Positions 23,697 to 32,968 of a stretch of 64,000 nucleotides of DNA are shown here, piece by piece; the stretch's first letter is position 1; each line of letters begins with the position of its first letter. The position numbers and the translations under genes are program-made. The stretch spans positions 1-64,000 of IMG/VR virus record IMGVR_UViG_3300031758_009234; one strand, 5' to 3'. The notes under the pieces were generated by a model. That model did not search any database. It saw only the letters and a program-made list of their open reading frames with translations, and was not told the origin of the DNA. Origin of the DNA: a virus.

Positions 23697-24422
23697 ATGA
23701 ATAGATTTGTTTTTATAATCCCATATAGAAACGTCATTAACTATATTCAAGATTGTGCTAAGTCAATTATTGGTCAGAAATACCAAAATTGGATAGCTAT
23801 TTTTTGTGATGATGCTTCAAATGATGGTACTTCTTTCAATTTACCAAAAGATGAAAGATTTACTTTAAGAAAAAATAAAGAAAGAATTACTGCCTTACCT
23901 AACATACACTATGGTATAGTTGAATCTAATTTAGATGATGAGGATATCATTTGTATTTTAGATGGTGATGATTTTTTAGTGACACCAGATGCTTTAGATA
24001 TTTTAAATTCTTTATATCAAGACAATACTTTACTTACCTATGGTCAGTATGTTTGGCCAAATGGTCAAATTGGTCATTGTAAACCATATACAAGAGAAGA
24101 GTTTAAACAACTTAGAAATGGCGGATATTGGGCTTCTCACATGAGAACTTATAAATATAAGTTATATAAGGAGTTAATGAATCAAGATCCTGAATTAAAT
24201 TGTTTCAAAGATAAAAATGGCGATTTTTATACTATGAGTTGTGATGTTGCTACAATGACACCACTTATGGAAATTGCTGGGTTTGATAGAATAAAATTCA
24301 ATCCTAATCCTATCTATTATTACAGAATACACCAACAAAATGATCATTTTGTTGACTCTAAATTACAGAAAGACGTTGCTGATGAACTTTTTGCTAAAAA
24401 TAGTTTTCAAGAAATGAAATAA
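23697..24422 (+). CDS. GT-A (family 2) glycosyltransferase
   Basis: First gene of the sugar cassette, 241 residues. FVFIIPYRN at the start, then AIFCDDASNDGTS and CILDGDDFL (the DxD-type metal-binding motif) identify a GT2 enzyme that uses a nucleotide-sugar. The acceptor is unknown. The C-terminus, with YYYRIHQQNDHF, is typical of this subfamily. It follows the ClpC terminator and is the likely start of a 12-gene transcript. Confidence 0.88.
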   Translation: MNRFVFIIPYRNVINYIQDCAKSIIGQKYQNWIAIFCDDASNDGTSFNLPKDERFTLRKNKERITALPNIHYGIVESNLDDEDIICILDGDDFLVTPDALDILNSLYQDNTLLTYGQYVWPNGQIGHCKPYTREEFKQLRNGGYWASHMRTYKYKLYKELMNQDPELNCFKDKNGDFYTMSCDVATMTPLMEIAGFDRIKFNPNPIYYYRIHQQNDHFVDSKLQKDVADELFAKNSFQEMK

Positions 24423-24463
24423 AAACTTTGTTATAAAAACAAATATAAAAAATAAAAAATAAT

Positions 24464-25087
24464 ATGCTTTTAGATTTTAACGGTATTTTAAGAAAATACA
24501 ACATGGAGATTAATGGTGTTCTACATATTGGAGCTCACTATGGTGAAGAACATTCATTATATAAAATGAATAATATAAATAAGATTGTTTATTTTGAACC
24601 TTTGAAAAATAACTTCCAAGTATTGGAATCAAAAGTTGGTTCAGATGCAACTTTATATAACATTGCTTTAGGAGCAGAAGAAAAAGAAATTGAAATGTTT
24701 GTTGAAACAGCAAATAATGGTCAATCTTCTTCTATATTAGAACCAGCTTTACACTTAGTACAATATCCTGGTATTGTTTTTCACGATAGGGAAATGGTAC
24801 AGATGAAAAGATTAGATGATGTTATTGATAACTCAAATAAAGAATACAACTTTATTAATATTGATGTTCAAGGATATGAGTTAGAAGTTTTTAAAGGAGC
24901 TACCGAAACATTAAAAAATGTAGATTACATCATTGCTGAAATTAACAGAGATGAGGTTTATAAAAACTGTGCTAAAATAGATGAGTTGTGTCAATTCTTG
25001 GGTCAATTTGGTTTTGTATTTGTAGAACAAAACTGGGTAGGTGGTACTTGGGGAGATGGTCTTTTTGTTAAAAAAAATAAATTATAA
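24464..25087 (+). CDS. FkbM-family methyltransferase
   Basis: 207 residues. The SAM-binding motif GVLHIGAHYGEE is followed by IVYFEPL, ALGAEEKEIEMF and FINIDVQGYELEVFKGA, the set that defines the FkbM family of O-methyltransferases. In sugar clusters such enzymes methylate glycans. Stop and next start overlap (TAATG). Confidence 0.9.
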   Translation: MLLDFNGILRKYNMEINGVLHIGAHYGEEHSLYKMNNINKIVYFEPLKNNFQVLESKVGSDATLYNIALGAEEKEIEMFVETANNGQSSSILEPALHLVQYPGIVFHDREMVQMKRLDDVIDNSNKEYNFINIDVQGYELEVFKGATETLKNVDYIIAEINRDEVYKNCAKIDELCQFLGQFGFVFVEQNWVGGTWGDGLFVKKNKL

Positions 25088-25830
25088 TGAGAAAAATTTC
25101 AATTGCTATACCTTATTACAATAATAGCAAATTTATGAAAGAAACTCTATCTTATCCAATTACGGATGATAGAGTTTCTGAAATAATAATTTGTGATGAT
25201 AACTCATCTGATTTAGATGAGTTAAAAGTTATTATATCTGAATTAAACTCAGATAAAGTTAAACTTATTGAAAATAGTGAGAACTTAGGTGTTTATCTTA
25301 ACAAGATAAGAGCTATAAAAAATTGTAGTAATGATTGGGTTATTTTATTTGATTCTGATAATGTTATTGGTGAAAATTATATCAATCACCTATATGAAAT
25401 AGATGATTGGAATAGTGATACGATATACGCACCAGCTTTCATCGAGAAAATAAACGAGAATGGTCATCACGATAGTTATTTTGATTATAGAATTTATTCA
25501 GGATTAATAACTAAAGAGAACTTCAGAAATTTAGATCACTTTAATAGTTTATTTCAAACTATGATGAATACTTGTAACTATTTTGTCAACAAAGAAAATT
25601 ATATAAAATGTTCCGAAAAAAACAGTCCAAACTATGACACTAGGTTAATATCTTCTTTAGATTCAATTACATTGTTATCTGATTGGCTAACATCCGATAA
25701 TAAACTGTTTTTAATAAAAGATATGGGATATAAACATAGAATACATAGTAACTCTTCCTATTTAAAACATATGAATAAGATTAATGAAGGTGAGTGGACT
25801 AGACAGTTATATCAAAAAATTATGAGCTAA
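25087..25830 (+). CDS. GT-A (family 2) glycosyltransferase
   Basis: 247 residues: KISIAIPYYNNSKFMKETL, then IIICDDNSSD and WVILFDSDNVIG, where D-S-D is the metal-binding site. It is a paralogue of the next gene; both share the NLG..L.K motif and a TCN/TGNFFVNKE..Y segment. The acceptor is unknown. Confidence 0.87.
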   Translation: MRKISIAIPYYNNSKFMKETLSYPITDDRVSEIIICDDNSSDLDELKVIISELNSDKVKLIENSENLGVYLNKIRAIKNCSNDWVILFDSDNVIGENYINHLYEIDDWNSDTIYAPAFIEKINENGHHDSYFDYRIYSGLITKENFRNLDHFNSLFQTMMNTCNYFVNKENYIKCSEKNSPNYDTRLISSLDSITLLSDWLTSDNKLFLIKDMGYKHRIHSNSSYLKHMNKINEGEWTRQLYQKIMS

Positions 25831-25831
25831 A

Positions 25832-26572
25832 ATGAATATATCTTTATGTATACCAAATTATGAAAGAATTGAAATATTAATTGATTCTTTTATCAAAGTT
25901 TTAAATGATGATAGAATATCAGAAATTGTTATAATGGATGATAACTCATCAAATTATGCTAATATAAAATTAGCATTAGATGGATTATCTAATAACAAAA
26001 TCAAACTATATAAACAAGATATAAATTTAGGAACATTTTTTAATAAACTTGAGTGTGTTAAAAAAGCGGAGAATGAATATATAATTTTATTAGACTCTGA
26101 TAATATTATTGATGTAACATACATTGATAAAATATATCAAACTGATTGGTCTAAGAATAAACTAATATCACCAGAAAGATTAATTCATCATGAACATAAC
26201 ATGTGGAATGAAAAAGGTATTTTTATAAAATATACTAAATTTAATGGGGTTAGGATTGATAAGGCATTTTGTAAAAAACACTTTTTAGATGGTGGTGACT
26301 TATTAGATGTCTTATTAAATACTGGTAATTTTTTTGTTAATAAAGAATCATATATAAAATCATTTGATATAAACACATTTAATAGAGATGTTGATATTTG
26401 TGATGTTGGATTTTTTAATTATTTATTTTTAAGTTCAAATGAAACCAATTATATAGAAGTTTGTCCTGATTTAGAATATACACATAGAGTACACCAAGGT
26501 AGTTACTATATGAATAATTCTTCTAAAAGTGGTAATCAAATTAATATACTAAAAAATATTTTTACACAATGA
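25832..26572 (+). CDS. GT-A (family 2) glycosyltransferase, paralogue
   Basis: 246 residues with ISLCIPNYERIEILIDSF, IVIMDDNSSN and YIILLDSDNIID. It is alignable over its whole length with the upstream gene, so the pair arose by duplication. It begins two bases after the upstream stop and overlaps the next gene. Confidence 0.87.
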   Translation: MNISLCIPNYERIEILIDSFIKVLNDDRISEIVIMDDNSSNYANIKLALDGLSNNKIKLYKQDINLGTFFNKLECVKKAENEYIILLDSDNIIDVTYIDKIYQTDWSKNKLISPERLIHHEHNMWNEKGIFIKYTKFNGVRIDKAFCKKHFLDGGDLLDVLLNTGNFFVNKESYIKSFDINTFNRDVDICDVGFFNYLFLSSNETNYIEVCPDLEYTHRVHQGSYYMNNSSKSGNQINILKNIFTQ

Positions 26573-27411
26573 TGATACAAACACCTGACTCATTAAGAGT
26601 TGTTATAAATGTTCACTATCCACCTTTTAACTCACAAATATTTGAAGAGTTTTTTTATAGTAAATATTTACAAAACCAGATAGAAACTGAGAGAATATAC
26701 CTTCCAATTTTTTGGACAAGTTTGTATGTTAATAGAAACTATGGTAATGGAGATTTATCCGATATTCAAAATTTTATTGATAATCTAGATAAAGATAAAA
26801 AATATTATACAATTGTTCAATACGATGATAATATTTTAAATAACTTTGGTGATTTAGATATTAAAATATTTGCTATGGGTGGTCATGGTAAATATTCCGA
26901 TAAATGTTATCCAATTCCGTTGAATTGTTTACCACCACCAAATATTTTTATAAATCCTGATAAAGATATATTTGCTTCTTTTATTGGTAGTGATACACAC
27001 CCAGTTAGAGTCGCAATGAGAAATTCATTAGGAGGTGATTCTAAGTACTTTATTTCACAACCAATTGGTTATGAACAATTTAGAGATGTTATGTCGAGAA
27101 GTATTTTTTCTCTTTGTCCAAGAGGATATGGTGAAACATCCTTTAGAATATGTGAAGCTCTTCAAAACGAATCTATACCAGTCTATATTTATGATAACCC
27201 ACTAGTTCCTTTTAATACTGAATTTAATTTTGATGAGATTGGAGTACAAATTCATGTTAATGATATTTCAAAATTAGATGAAATATTATCTTCTAAAACA
27301 CCTGAGGATATAAATAGATATGTTGAGAGAGGTAGAGAGATTTATAAAAAATATTTTGACTATGATGGATGTTTTAACTCTATTATAGAAATATTACAAA
27401 AAAATAATTAA
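26569..27411 (+). CDS. Exostosin-like glycosyltransferase
   Basis: 280 residues. The C-terminal half has SIFSLCPRGYGETSFRICEA, then LQNESIPVYIYDN: this is the nucleotide-sugar-binding signature of exostosin-family (GT47-like, GT-B) enzymes, where C-P-R-G and the E-x-L contact the donor. The N-terminal half is more divergent. It overlaps the preceding gene by four bases. Confidence 0.82.
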   Translation: MMIQTPDSLRVVINVHYPPFNSQIFEEFFYSKYLQNQIETERIYLPIFWTSLYVNRNYGNGDLSDIQNFIDNLDKDKKYYTIVQYDDNILNNFGDLDIKIFAMGGHGKYSDKCYPIPLNCLPPPNIFINPDKDIFASFIGSDTHPVRVAMRNSLGGDSKYFISQPIGYEQFRDVMSRSIFSLCPRGYGETSFRICEALQNESIPVYIYDNPLVPFNTEFNFDEIGVQIHVNDISKLDEILSSKTPEDINRYVERGREIYKKYFDYDGCFNSIIEILQKNN

Positions 27412-27414
27412 AAG

Positions 27415-28227
27415 ATGATTTCAGTTTATTTTAATGGTAGATTAGGTAATCAAATATTTCAATATTTAGCTACTAGATTAGCATCATATAACAGTGGTAT
27501 TAAATTTTTTGTACCAAAAAGTAAAGAAGAAGGTAATAATTTAGCAAATTATTGTAGAAAGTTTGGATACTATGAGATGTCAAATCCATCAAATCCACAT
27601 TATTGGATTGGTGATAAACTATTTGATATAGACTTTGGTGAAATCGATGGTGATTTACTACACAAACAAGAAGAAGGATCTCTTGATAATGTATCAGATA
27701 ATACTTTTTTAAATGGTTTTTTTCAATCCGAAAACTATTTTATAGATAAAAAAGATTTAGTAAAATCTTGGATTCCTATTAGAAAAGAAAATATAGATAA
27801 AACAATTGATTTGATTCAAAAATATCCAATTGATGAATATTGTTATATACACTTCAGAGGAGCTGATTATAAAGATATTCATCATTGGTACTTACCTATT
27901 ACTTACTATCAAGATGCTATTGATAAAGTTAGAGAAGTAAAAAATGATTTAAAGTTTTTAGTAATAACGGATGATGTTGAGGAGGCTAAGAAATTTTTCC
28001 CAGATTTTGATGTTATTAGTAATGAGATGGAAATTGATTTTTGCTTACTTTATCAATCTAAATATACGGTTATACCAAATTCTTCTTTTTCTTGGTGGGC
28101 TAGTTGGTTAAATGATGATAATATAATTACTGTTGCTCCTGAAAGATGGTTTAATTATAATGTTGGTGGTGAATTTGATCCTCCTAAAATTAAAAGTGAT
28201 AAATTCACATACATTGATAAAAAATAA
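27415..28227 (+). CDS. Alpha-1,2-fucosyltransferase-like (GT11 type), copy 1
   Basis: 270 residues. FNGRLGNQIFQYLATRLA at the N-terminus is the GT11 signature (GRLGNQ.FQ). YIHFRGADY is the GDP-fucose-binding HxRxxDY variant, and VIPNSSFSWWASWLN is the conserved C-terminal motif. The enzyme should transfer fucose from GDP-fucose. It is followed by a second family member. Confidence 0.88.
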   Translation: MISVYFNGRLGNQIFQYLATRLASYNSGIKFFVPKSKEEGNNLANYCRKFGYYEMSNPSNPHYWIGDKLFDIDFGEIDGDLLHKQEEGSLDNVSDNTFLNGFFQSENYFIDKKDLVKSWIPIRKENIDKTIDLIQKYPIDEYCYIHFRGADYKDIHHWYLPITYYQDAIDKVREVKNDLKFLVITDDVEEAKKFFPDFDVISNEMEIDFCLLYQSKYTVIPNSSFSWWASWLNDDNIITVAPERWFNYNVGGEFDPPKIKSDKFTYIDKK

Positions 28228-28234
28228 AAAGATT

Positions 28235-29020
28235 ATGATTATAAGTAAAATACAAGGTGGTTTAGGAAATCAAATGTTTCAATGGGCTTATGGTAGATAT
28301 TTATCTCATAAACATGATACCGAGTTGAGATTAGATACTAATTTCTATAATTATAGATTACCCGGTACAACTCAAAGAGAGTTTTTATTAAATAGATTTA
28401 CAAACATTTCAACAAATACAGATTTAAGAGTATCATTAGTTGGTCCTATCTATAAAATAGAAGATAATTTTATTTTTAAAGAGGTGCCAAAGCCAGTGAA
28501 TGTAAATTATTATCTAGATGGATATTGGCAAAGTGAAAAATATTTTAAAGAAATAGAATCTTTGATTAGAGAAGATTTTAAACCAAGTGATGAGATGTTG
28601 AGTAAACTATTAAAAACTCCATTGATTGATAAAAATAATATTTCACTTCATATAAGAAGAACTGATTATGTTACCTCAAATGGTTATCATCCAGTACAAT
28701 CTATTGAGTATTATAATAAAGCAGTTGAGACAATTGGTGAATATGATTACATCTTTGTTTTTTCTGATGATATAAAATGGTGTAAAGAAAATTTACATTT
28801 TGATAATATGATATTTATGGAAGGTTTTACTGACATTCAAGATTTATATTTGATGTCTTTTTGTAAGAATAATATTATTGCTAATAGTTCATTCAGTTGG
28901 TGGGGGGCTTGGTTAAATAATAATATGAATAAAAAAGTAGTTGCTCCTGAGAAATGGTTTGGTGATATGGCTAATATTAACACAACTGATATTATACCAG
29001 AAAGTTGGATAAAGATATGA
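28235..29020 (+). CDS. Alpha-1,2-fucosyltransferase (GT11), copy 2
   Basis: From the ATG at 28235 (MIISKIQGGLGNQMFQWAYG), 261 residues; a longer frame from 28133 overlaps the upstream gene and is rejected. The GDP-fucose-binding motif ISLHIRRTDYV and the C-terminal IIANSSFSWWGAWLN are complete, so this copy is closer to characterised GT11 enzymes than copy 1. It ends in an ATGA overlap with glf. Confidence 0.9.
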   Translation: MIISKIQGGLGNQMFQWAYGRYLSHKHDTELRLDTNFYNYRLPGTTQREFLLNRFTNISTNTDLRVSLVGPIYKIEDNFIFKEVPKPVNVNYYLDGYWQSEKYFKEIESLIREDFKPSDEMLSKLLKTPLIDKNNISLHIRRTDYVTSNGYHPVQSIEYYNKAVETIGEYDYIFVFSDDIKWCKENLHFDNMIFMEGFTDIQDLYLMSFCKNNIIANSSFSWWGAWLNNNMNKKVVAPEKWFGDMANINTTDIIPESWIKI

Positions 29021-30123
29021 AGTATGATTATTTAATAGTTGGATCGGGATTATTTGGCTCAGTTTTTGCTAGAGAAATGAAAAACTCTGGTAAAAGTTGT
29101 TTAATTATTGAAAAGAGAAAACATATTGCCGGTAACCTTTATACTGAGAATATACATGGTATCAATGTTCATAAATATGGACCTCATATATTTCATACTT
29201 CGGATGATAAAGTTTGGGAATATGTTAATAAGTATGCTAAGTTTAATCATTTTAGATATGAACCTTTAGCAAACTATAATGGTGAGATTTATAATCTACC
29301 ATTCAACATGAATACATTTGGTAAAATGTGGAATATTTTTACACCTGAAGAGGTTAAATCTAAAATAGATTCTCAGAGAATAAATATTGATAATCCAAGA
29401 AATTTAGAAGAGTTTGCTCTTTCTATGGTTGGTAAAGATATTTATGAAAAACTAATCAAAGAATATACAAAAAAACAATGGGGTAAAGATCCTTCTGAAT
29501 TACCAACTTCTATAATTAAAAGAATACCAATTCGATTTAAATATGATAATAACTATTATAGAGATAAATATCAAGGTATACCAATTGGTGGATATACTAA
29601 GATGATAGAAAATATAGTTGGTGATATAGAAGTAATTTATGGTGAAGATTTTTTATCTAAACGTGAATATTATGAATCTATATCAAATAAAATTGTTTAC
29701 ACTGGAAAGATTGATGAGTTTTTTGATTATGAATTTGGTAAATTAGAATATAGAAGTTTAAGATTTGATGAAGAAATATTACCTATCTCAAATTATCAAG
29801 GTGTTGCTGGTGTTAATTACACTAGCGAGAATGTATCATATACCCGTATAATAGAACATAAACACTTTGACTTATTAGATGATACTAAATACACTATAAT
29901 AACCAAGGAGTATCCACAAAAGTATAATGGTGAAAATGAAGCTTACTACCCTGTTAATGATTATTTAAACAATTCTATATATAATCTCTATAAAGAAAGA
30001 AGTAAAGCTTTAGATAAATATATCTTTGGTGGTAGATTAGCAAATTATAAATATTATGACATGCACCAAGTAATAGCAGAAGCTTTAAAAAAATCAAAAG
30101 ATGAGATATGGTCGAAGTTGTAA
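29017..30123 (+). CDS. glf: UDP-galactopyranose mutase
   Basis: 368 residues from the ATG at 29017, which forms an ATGA with the upstream stop. A TTG start at 29005 is possible but less likely. The FAD-binding motif VGSGLFGSVFA is followed by the Glf signature KRKHIAGNLYTE, the H-K-Y-G-P-H-I-F-H-T segment and NLPFNMNTFGKMW. The enzyme interconverts UDP-galactopyranose and UDP-galactofuranose, so the glycan made by this cassette probably contains galactofuranose. Confidence 0.93.
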   Translation: MKYDYLIVGSGLFGSVFAREMKNSGKSCLIIEKRKHIAGNLYTENIHGINVHKYGPHIFHTSDDKVWEYVNKYAKFNHFRYEPLANYNGEIYNLPFNMNTFGKMWNIFTPEEVKSKIDSQRINIDNPRNLEEFALSMVGKDIYEKLIKEYTKKQWGKDPSELPTSIIKRIPIRFKYDNNYYRDKYQGIPIGGYTKMIENIVGDIEVIYGEDFLSKREYYESISNKIVYTGKIDEFFDYEFGKLEYRSLRFDEEILPISNYQGVAGVNYTSENVSYTRIIEHKHFDLLDDTKYTIITKEYPQKYNGENEAYYPVNDYLNNSIYNLYKERSKALDKYIFGGRLANYKYYDMHQVIAEALKKSKDEIWSKL

Positions 30124-30719
30124 TAGCTAAATATAAAGAAGATATAAGTTGGACAAAACTATTTAAGAGATCTAAACTTTTTATTTATGACAAAAGTGGT
30201 GATGATAATGGTTATATAAATTTACCAAATTTTGGTAGAGAAGCTCATACCTATCTATATCATATAGTTAATAATTATGATAATTTATCTGATTATGTTT
30301 GTTTCCTACAAGGTAATCCATATGATGGAGTAAAGGGTAATTTAAGTCAAAATATTGAGACTATTGACTCTTATAACGGATCAGACTTTCTTTGTTTATC
30401 ACATCTTTTAAAATGTAACTTGGATGGCGGACCTGTACACCCTGGTTTGAATATAAAAGAAATTATATTTGATAAATATTTTGAAAATAGTCCAAATGAA
30501 TTATATTTTATAGTAGGAGCTCAATTTTTAGTTAGTAGAAATTTTATAAAAATGAGACCTAAGCAATTTTATATTAACCTACTAAGTGAGTTTGATAGAG
30601 ATGATATAAATGATACAGTGATTCCACCACATAAAGGTGGTGGTGTTAATAAAATGCCGTGGATAATGGAGAGAATTTGGTTCTATGTATTTAACGAAAA
30701 ATATAAATTAAAATTATGA
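30108..30719 (+). CDS. DUF3431-type protein of the sugar cassette
   Basis: 203 residues. VVIAKYKEDISW, then LPNFGREAHTYLYHIVNNYD and VCFLQGNPYDG match DUF3431, a family of putative glycosyltransferase-like proteins found in fungi, algae and large viruses. The biochemical role is unknown. It overlaps glf by 16 bases and the next gene by four. Confidence 0.8.
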   Translation: MVEVVIAKYKEDISWTKLFKRSKLFIYDKSGDDNGYINLPNFGREAHTYLYHIVNNYDNLSDYVCFLQGNPYDGVKGNLSQNIETIDSYNGSDFLCLSHLLKCNLDGGPVHPGLNIKEIIFDKYFENSPNELYFIVGAQFLVSRNFIKMRPKQFYINLLSEFDRDDINDTVIPPHKGGGVNKMPWIMERIWFYVFNEKYKLKL

Positions 30720-31477
30720 TTAACGAAAAAGATATTTGTTTTGTAACAACAACACTATATACTAAATTTTTGAATTATCAATCAAAAATTTTAAAGAGTA
30801 ATTTTCCTGAAAGTCAACATATAGTAGTTGATGGTAGAAAGGAATGGCCCAATTCTTGGTTTTATTGGATTGAAGAAGTTAAAAAAACTGATTGTAAATA
30901 CTTTGTTCATATTGATGAAGATTTCTTTTTAACATCAAAGGATGAGTTTTTAAAAGCTGTTCAGAAACTTGAAAGTGTTGATATACTTGGTGTATCAGAT
31001 GGATATTCTCAATTTAGAGGTGCTAATCCAGTGGCTATTAATGCTTTTTTACTTATGGGTAAAATTGAATTTTTGAGAAAAGTTAATTTCTCAAATATAC
31101 AATTTGGGTTTCATCCTGTTAATGGTTGGCTTAATAACTATGGAATTAAGTTTGAAGAAGATTATAAAAAAGATTTTAAATATCAACACGAAATTCAAGG
31201 TGGTTCTAATTTTAATTATGAACAAGAGCCTTACTACGCATTTTTATGGACTATGAAAAAGTTAGGTTGTAAATTTGATTATTTATATCCACACTTTGAT
31301 GAGAGATTTAAATCGACAAATCCTAGATTAGATAAAGATTCACCAGATATAGGAATTCATATGTGGTATACAAGAAACTGGTCTAGTAATGAAGATGTAC
31401 ATGGTATGACTAATATTGATAGATACAATTCTGTTGAAAGTTATATACTTGAAAATTTAATATTAGAAAATGAATAG
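30716..31477 (+). CDS. Glycosyltransferase-like protein
   Basis: 253 residues. CFVTTTLYTKFLNYQSKILK at the start, then KYFVHIDEDFFL (D-E-D in the place of the DxD motif) and a C-terminal HMWYTRNW. The layout is that of a GT-A enzyme acting on a surface glycan, but the subfamily is not recognised. Overlaps on both sides place it firmly in the cassette. Confidence 0.7.
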   Translation: MINEKDICFVTTTLYTKFLNYQSKILKSNFPESQHIVVDGRKEWPNSWFYWIEEVKKTDCKYFVHIDEDFFLTSKDEFLKAVQKLESVDILGVSDGYSQFRGANPVAINAFLLMGKIEFLRKVNFSNIQFGFHPVNGWLNNYGIKFEEDYKKDFKYQHEIQGGSNFNYEQEPYYAFLWTMKKLGCKFDYLYPHFDERFKSTNPRLDKDSPDIGIHMWYTRNWSSNEDVHGMTNIDRYNSVESYILENLILENE

Positions 31478-32153
31478 AGTTTATATAAATGTTGCTGTGA
31501 TGGGTTCTGTTAATGAAGTTTTGACAAACCTATTAAATAGAATTAAAGATAGTAGTTTATACGAAAATTGTGATGTAATCAATTTAGTCATTAATGGTGA
31601 TATAAACTTATTAAAGGTGAATTTAGATGATCCTAAATATAAAATTTGGAATAAATATAAAGATACTTCATATAATGAGTTTCCAACTTTAGATCTAATT
31701 TGGAAACATTCACAAGACGAAGATTTCAATGTTCTTTATTTACACACAAAAGGAGTAAGTAGAAATCATCCTTTTATAACGGATTGGACTAATTACTTAT
31801 CTTATTTTAGTATAAATAAATGGGAAGATAGATTAGAAGAGTTAAAAGAGAATGATTGTACTGGTGTTAATTTAAGAGGTAATCCAGAAGATATCAAATT
31901 TCATCCTATGTATTGGGGATATGGTAAAGCCCCTAAACATTATTCTGGTAATTTTTGGTGGAGTAAATCTTCACATATTAAAAATTTATGTAATCCAATC
32001 ACTTGGATGCCTAATAATGATTATCTGAAATGGAGAATGATGTGTGAAATGTGGGTTTGTCAATTACCAGAATCAAAATACTATAATGCTCATACATCAG
32101 ATGTTGATCATTACCAAAATCCATATCCAGGAGAATTATATGAAACAGTTTAA
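31470..32153 (+). CDS. Glycosyltransferase-like protein with YLHTKG motif
   Basis: 227 residues. NVLYLHTKGVSR followed by W..YL and later HYSGNFWWSKSSHIKNL is the pattern of a Bacteroidetes and virus family usually annotated as glycosyltransferase-like. Asp/His residues for donor binding are present, but no reaction is established. It is the last large gene of the cassette. Confidence 0.7.
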   Translation: MNRVYINVAVMGSVNEVLTNLLNRIKDSSLYENCDVINLVINGDINLLKVNLDDPKYKIWNKYKDTSYNEFPTLDLIWKHSQDEDFNVLYLHTKGVSRNHPFITDWTNYLSYFSINKWEDRLEELKENDCTGVNLRGNPEDIKFHPMYWGYGKAPKHYSGNFWWSKSSHIKNLCNPITWMPNNDYLKWRMMCEMWVCQLPESKYYNAHTSDVDHYQNPYPGELYETV

Positions 32154-32301
32154 TCCCAGTGATGAGTTATCGAAGTTACTTTCTCAAGAATTAGCTAAGT
32201 CTATTGATAAAGAAATTATGAATGAACTATTTAGACTTTTTCCAAAAGTAACAATGAGTAGAAGAAATAAAATTAATAAAATATACAAAAAAGGTGATTA
32301 A
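32140..32301 (+). CDS. Small hypothetical protein (53 aa)
   Basis: From the ATG at 32140 (MKQFNPSDELSKLLSQELAK), an amphipathic helix with SIDKEIMNELFRLF follows, and the end is basic. The helix resembles the short segment [LI]SQELSKEIDKEIM seen at the end of some T4-like head proteins, which may be chance. It overlaps the sugar cassette by 14 bases and is followed by a terminator. Confidence 0.55.
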   Translation: MKQFNPSDELSKLLSQELAKSIDKEIMNELFRLFPKVTMSRRNKINKIYKKGD

Positions 32302-32319
32302 ATTAATCACCTTTTTTTT
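32287..32319. terminator. Bidirectional terminator between convergent transcripts
   Basis: Stem AAAAAAGGTGATTA/TAATCACCTTTTTT closes the sugar cassette and, on the other strand, the virion operon. Confidence 0.9.
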
Positions 32320-32951
32320 CTCCAATGAGCAACTAAGTAGTTATCACCTATTAAATTATTATCAATAATAACTGGTGTATCAAAGTCTTCAAGTATTTTT
32401 GCTTTATTATAAAGAAACTCAATATCATAGAAGTTAAAATGAAATGTCATTGTAAATTCTTTAGATGTTACTTTTTGTTGTGAGTAATTAAATGTATTAT
32501 CACTTAAAGCTTTTAATATTATTTCATAAAATCGAATTATATAGATAGCATCTCTGTGTATATCAACACAAGTAATAGTAAATGGATAAAGAAATTGATT
32601 ATCTAAATCTAAATAGTGTTTTGTTACAATATCAAATAAAAGCCAATAATTTAAATCAGAGTCAACAGATCTAAAAGTTATTGTTAACTCGTGAGTTGTT
32701 GATATATCCTGAACATTTTTAGCAGGTTTGAATTGTCTTTCTTTACCTCTTGGTAGAACTTGTTTTGGTAAATCAATAGAAATACCTGGAAAGTTAACAG
32801 ATTTAATAGTAGAGTTAATATAATCTATTATATTTTCGTATTGAACCCAATTCTTTTCAAGAATAGGCTTATATGTCTCAACTAACTCTGGCTTTAAAAA
32901 GTTACTCGGTAAATTAAATATAAACTGACTGGACTGTGAACTTAACCTCAT
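32307..32951 (-). CDS. Virion-type structural protein (214 aa)
   Basis: Last gene of a four-gene minus-strand operon. A beta-rich protein with an early SQFIFNLPSNFL and a central block PGISIDLPKQVLPRGKE, then THELTITFRSVDS. Proteins of this size and pattern lie among tail tube and baseplate genes of large phages, but no specific T4 counterpart is claimed. It has no promoter of its own. Confidence 0.5.
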   Translation of the reverse strand: MRLSSQSSQFIFNLPSNFLKPELVETYKPILEKNWVQYENIIDYINSTIKSVNFPGISIDLPKQVLPRGKERQFKPAKNVQDISTTHELTITFRSVDSDLNYWLLFDIVTKHYLDLDNQFLYPFTITCVDIHRDAIYIIRFYEIILKALSDNTFNYSQQKVTSKEFTMTFHFNFYDIEFLYNKAKILEDFDTPVIIDNNLIGDNYLVAHWRKKR

Positions 32952-32968
32952 TTATTTATTATTAATTT

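Noticed and set aside
29005-29016. TTG start for the galactopyranose mutase
   Set aside because: The ATG at 29017 forms an ATGA overlap like most neighbours and leaves the FAD motif at the usual distance from the N-terminus.
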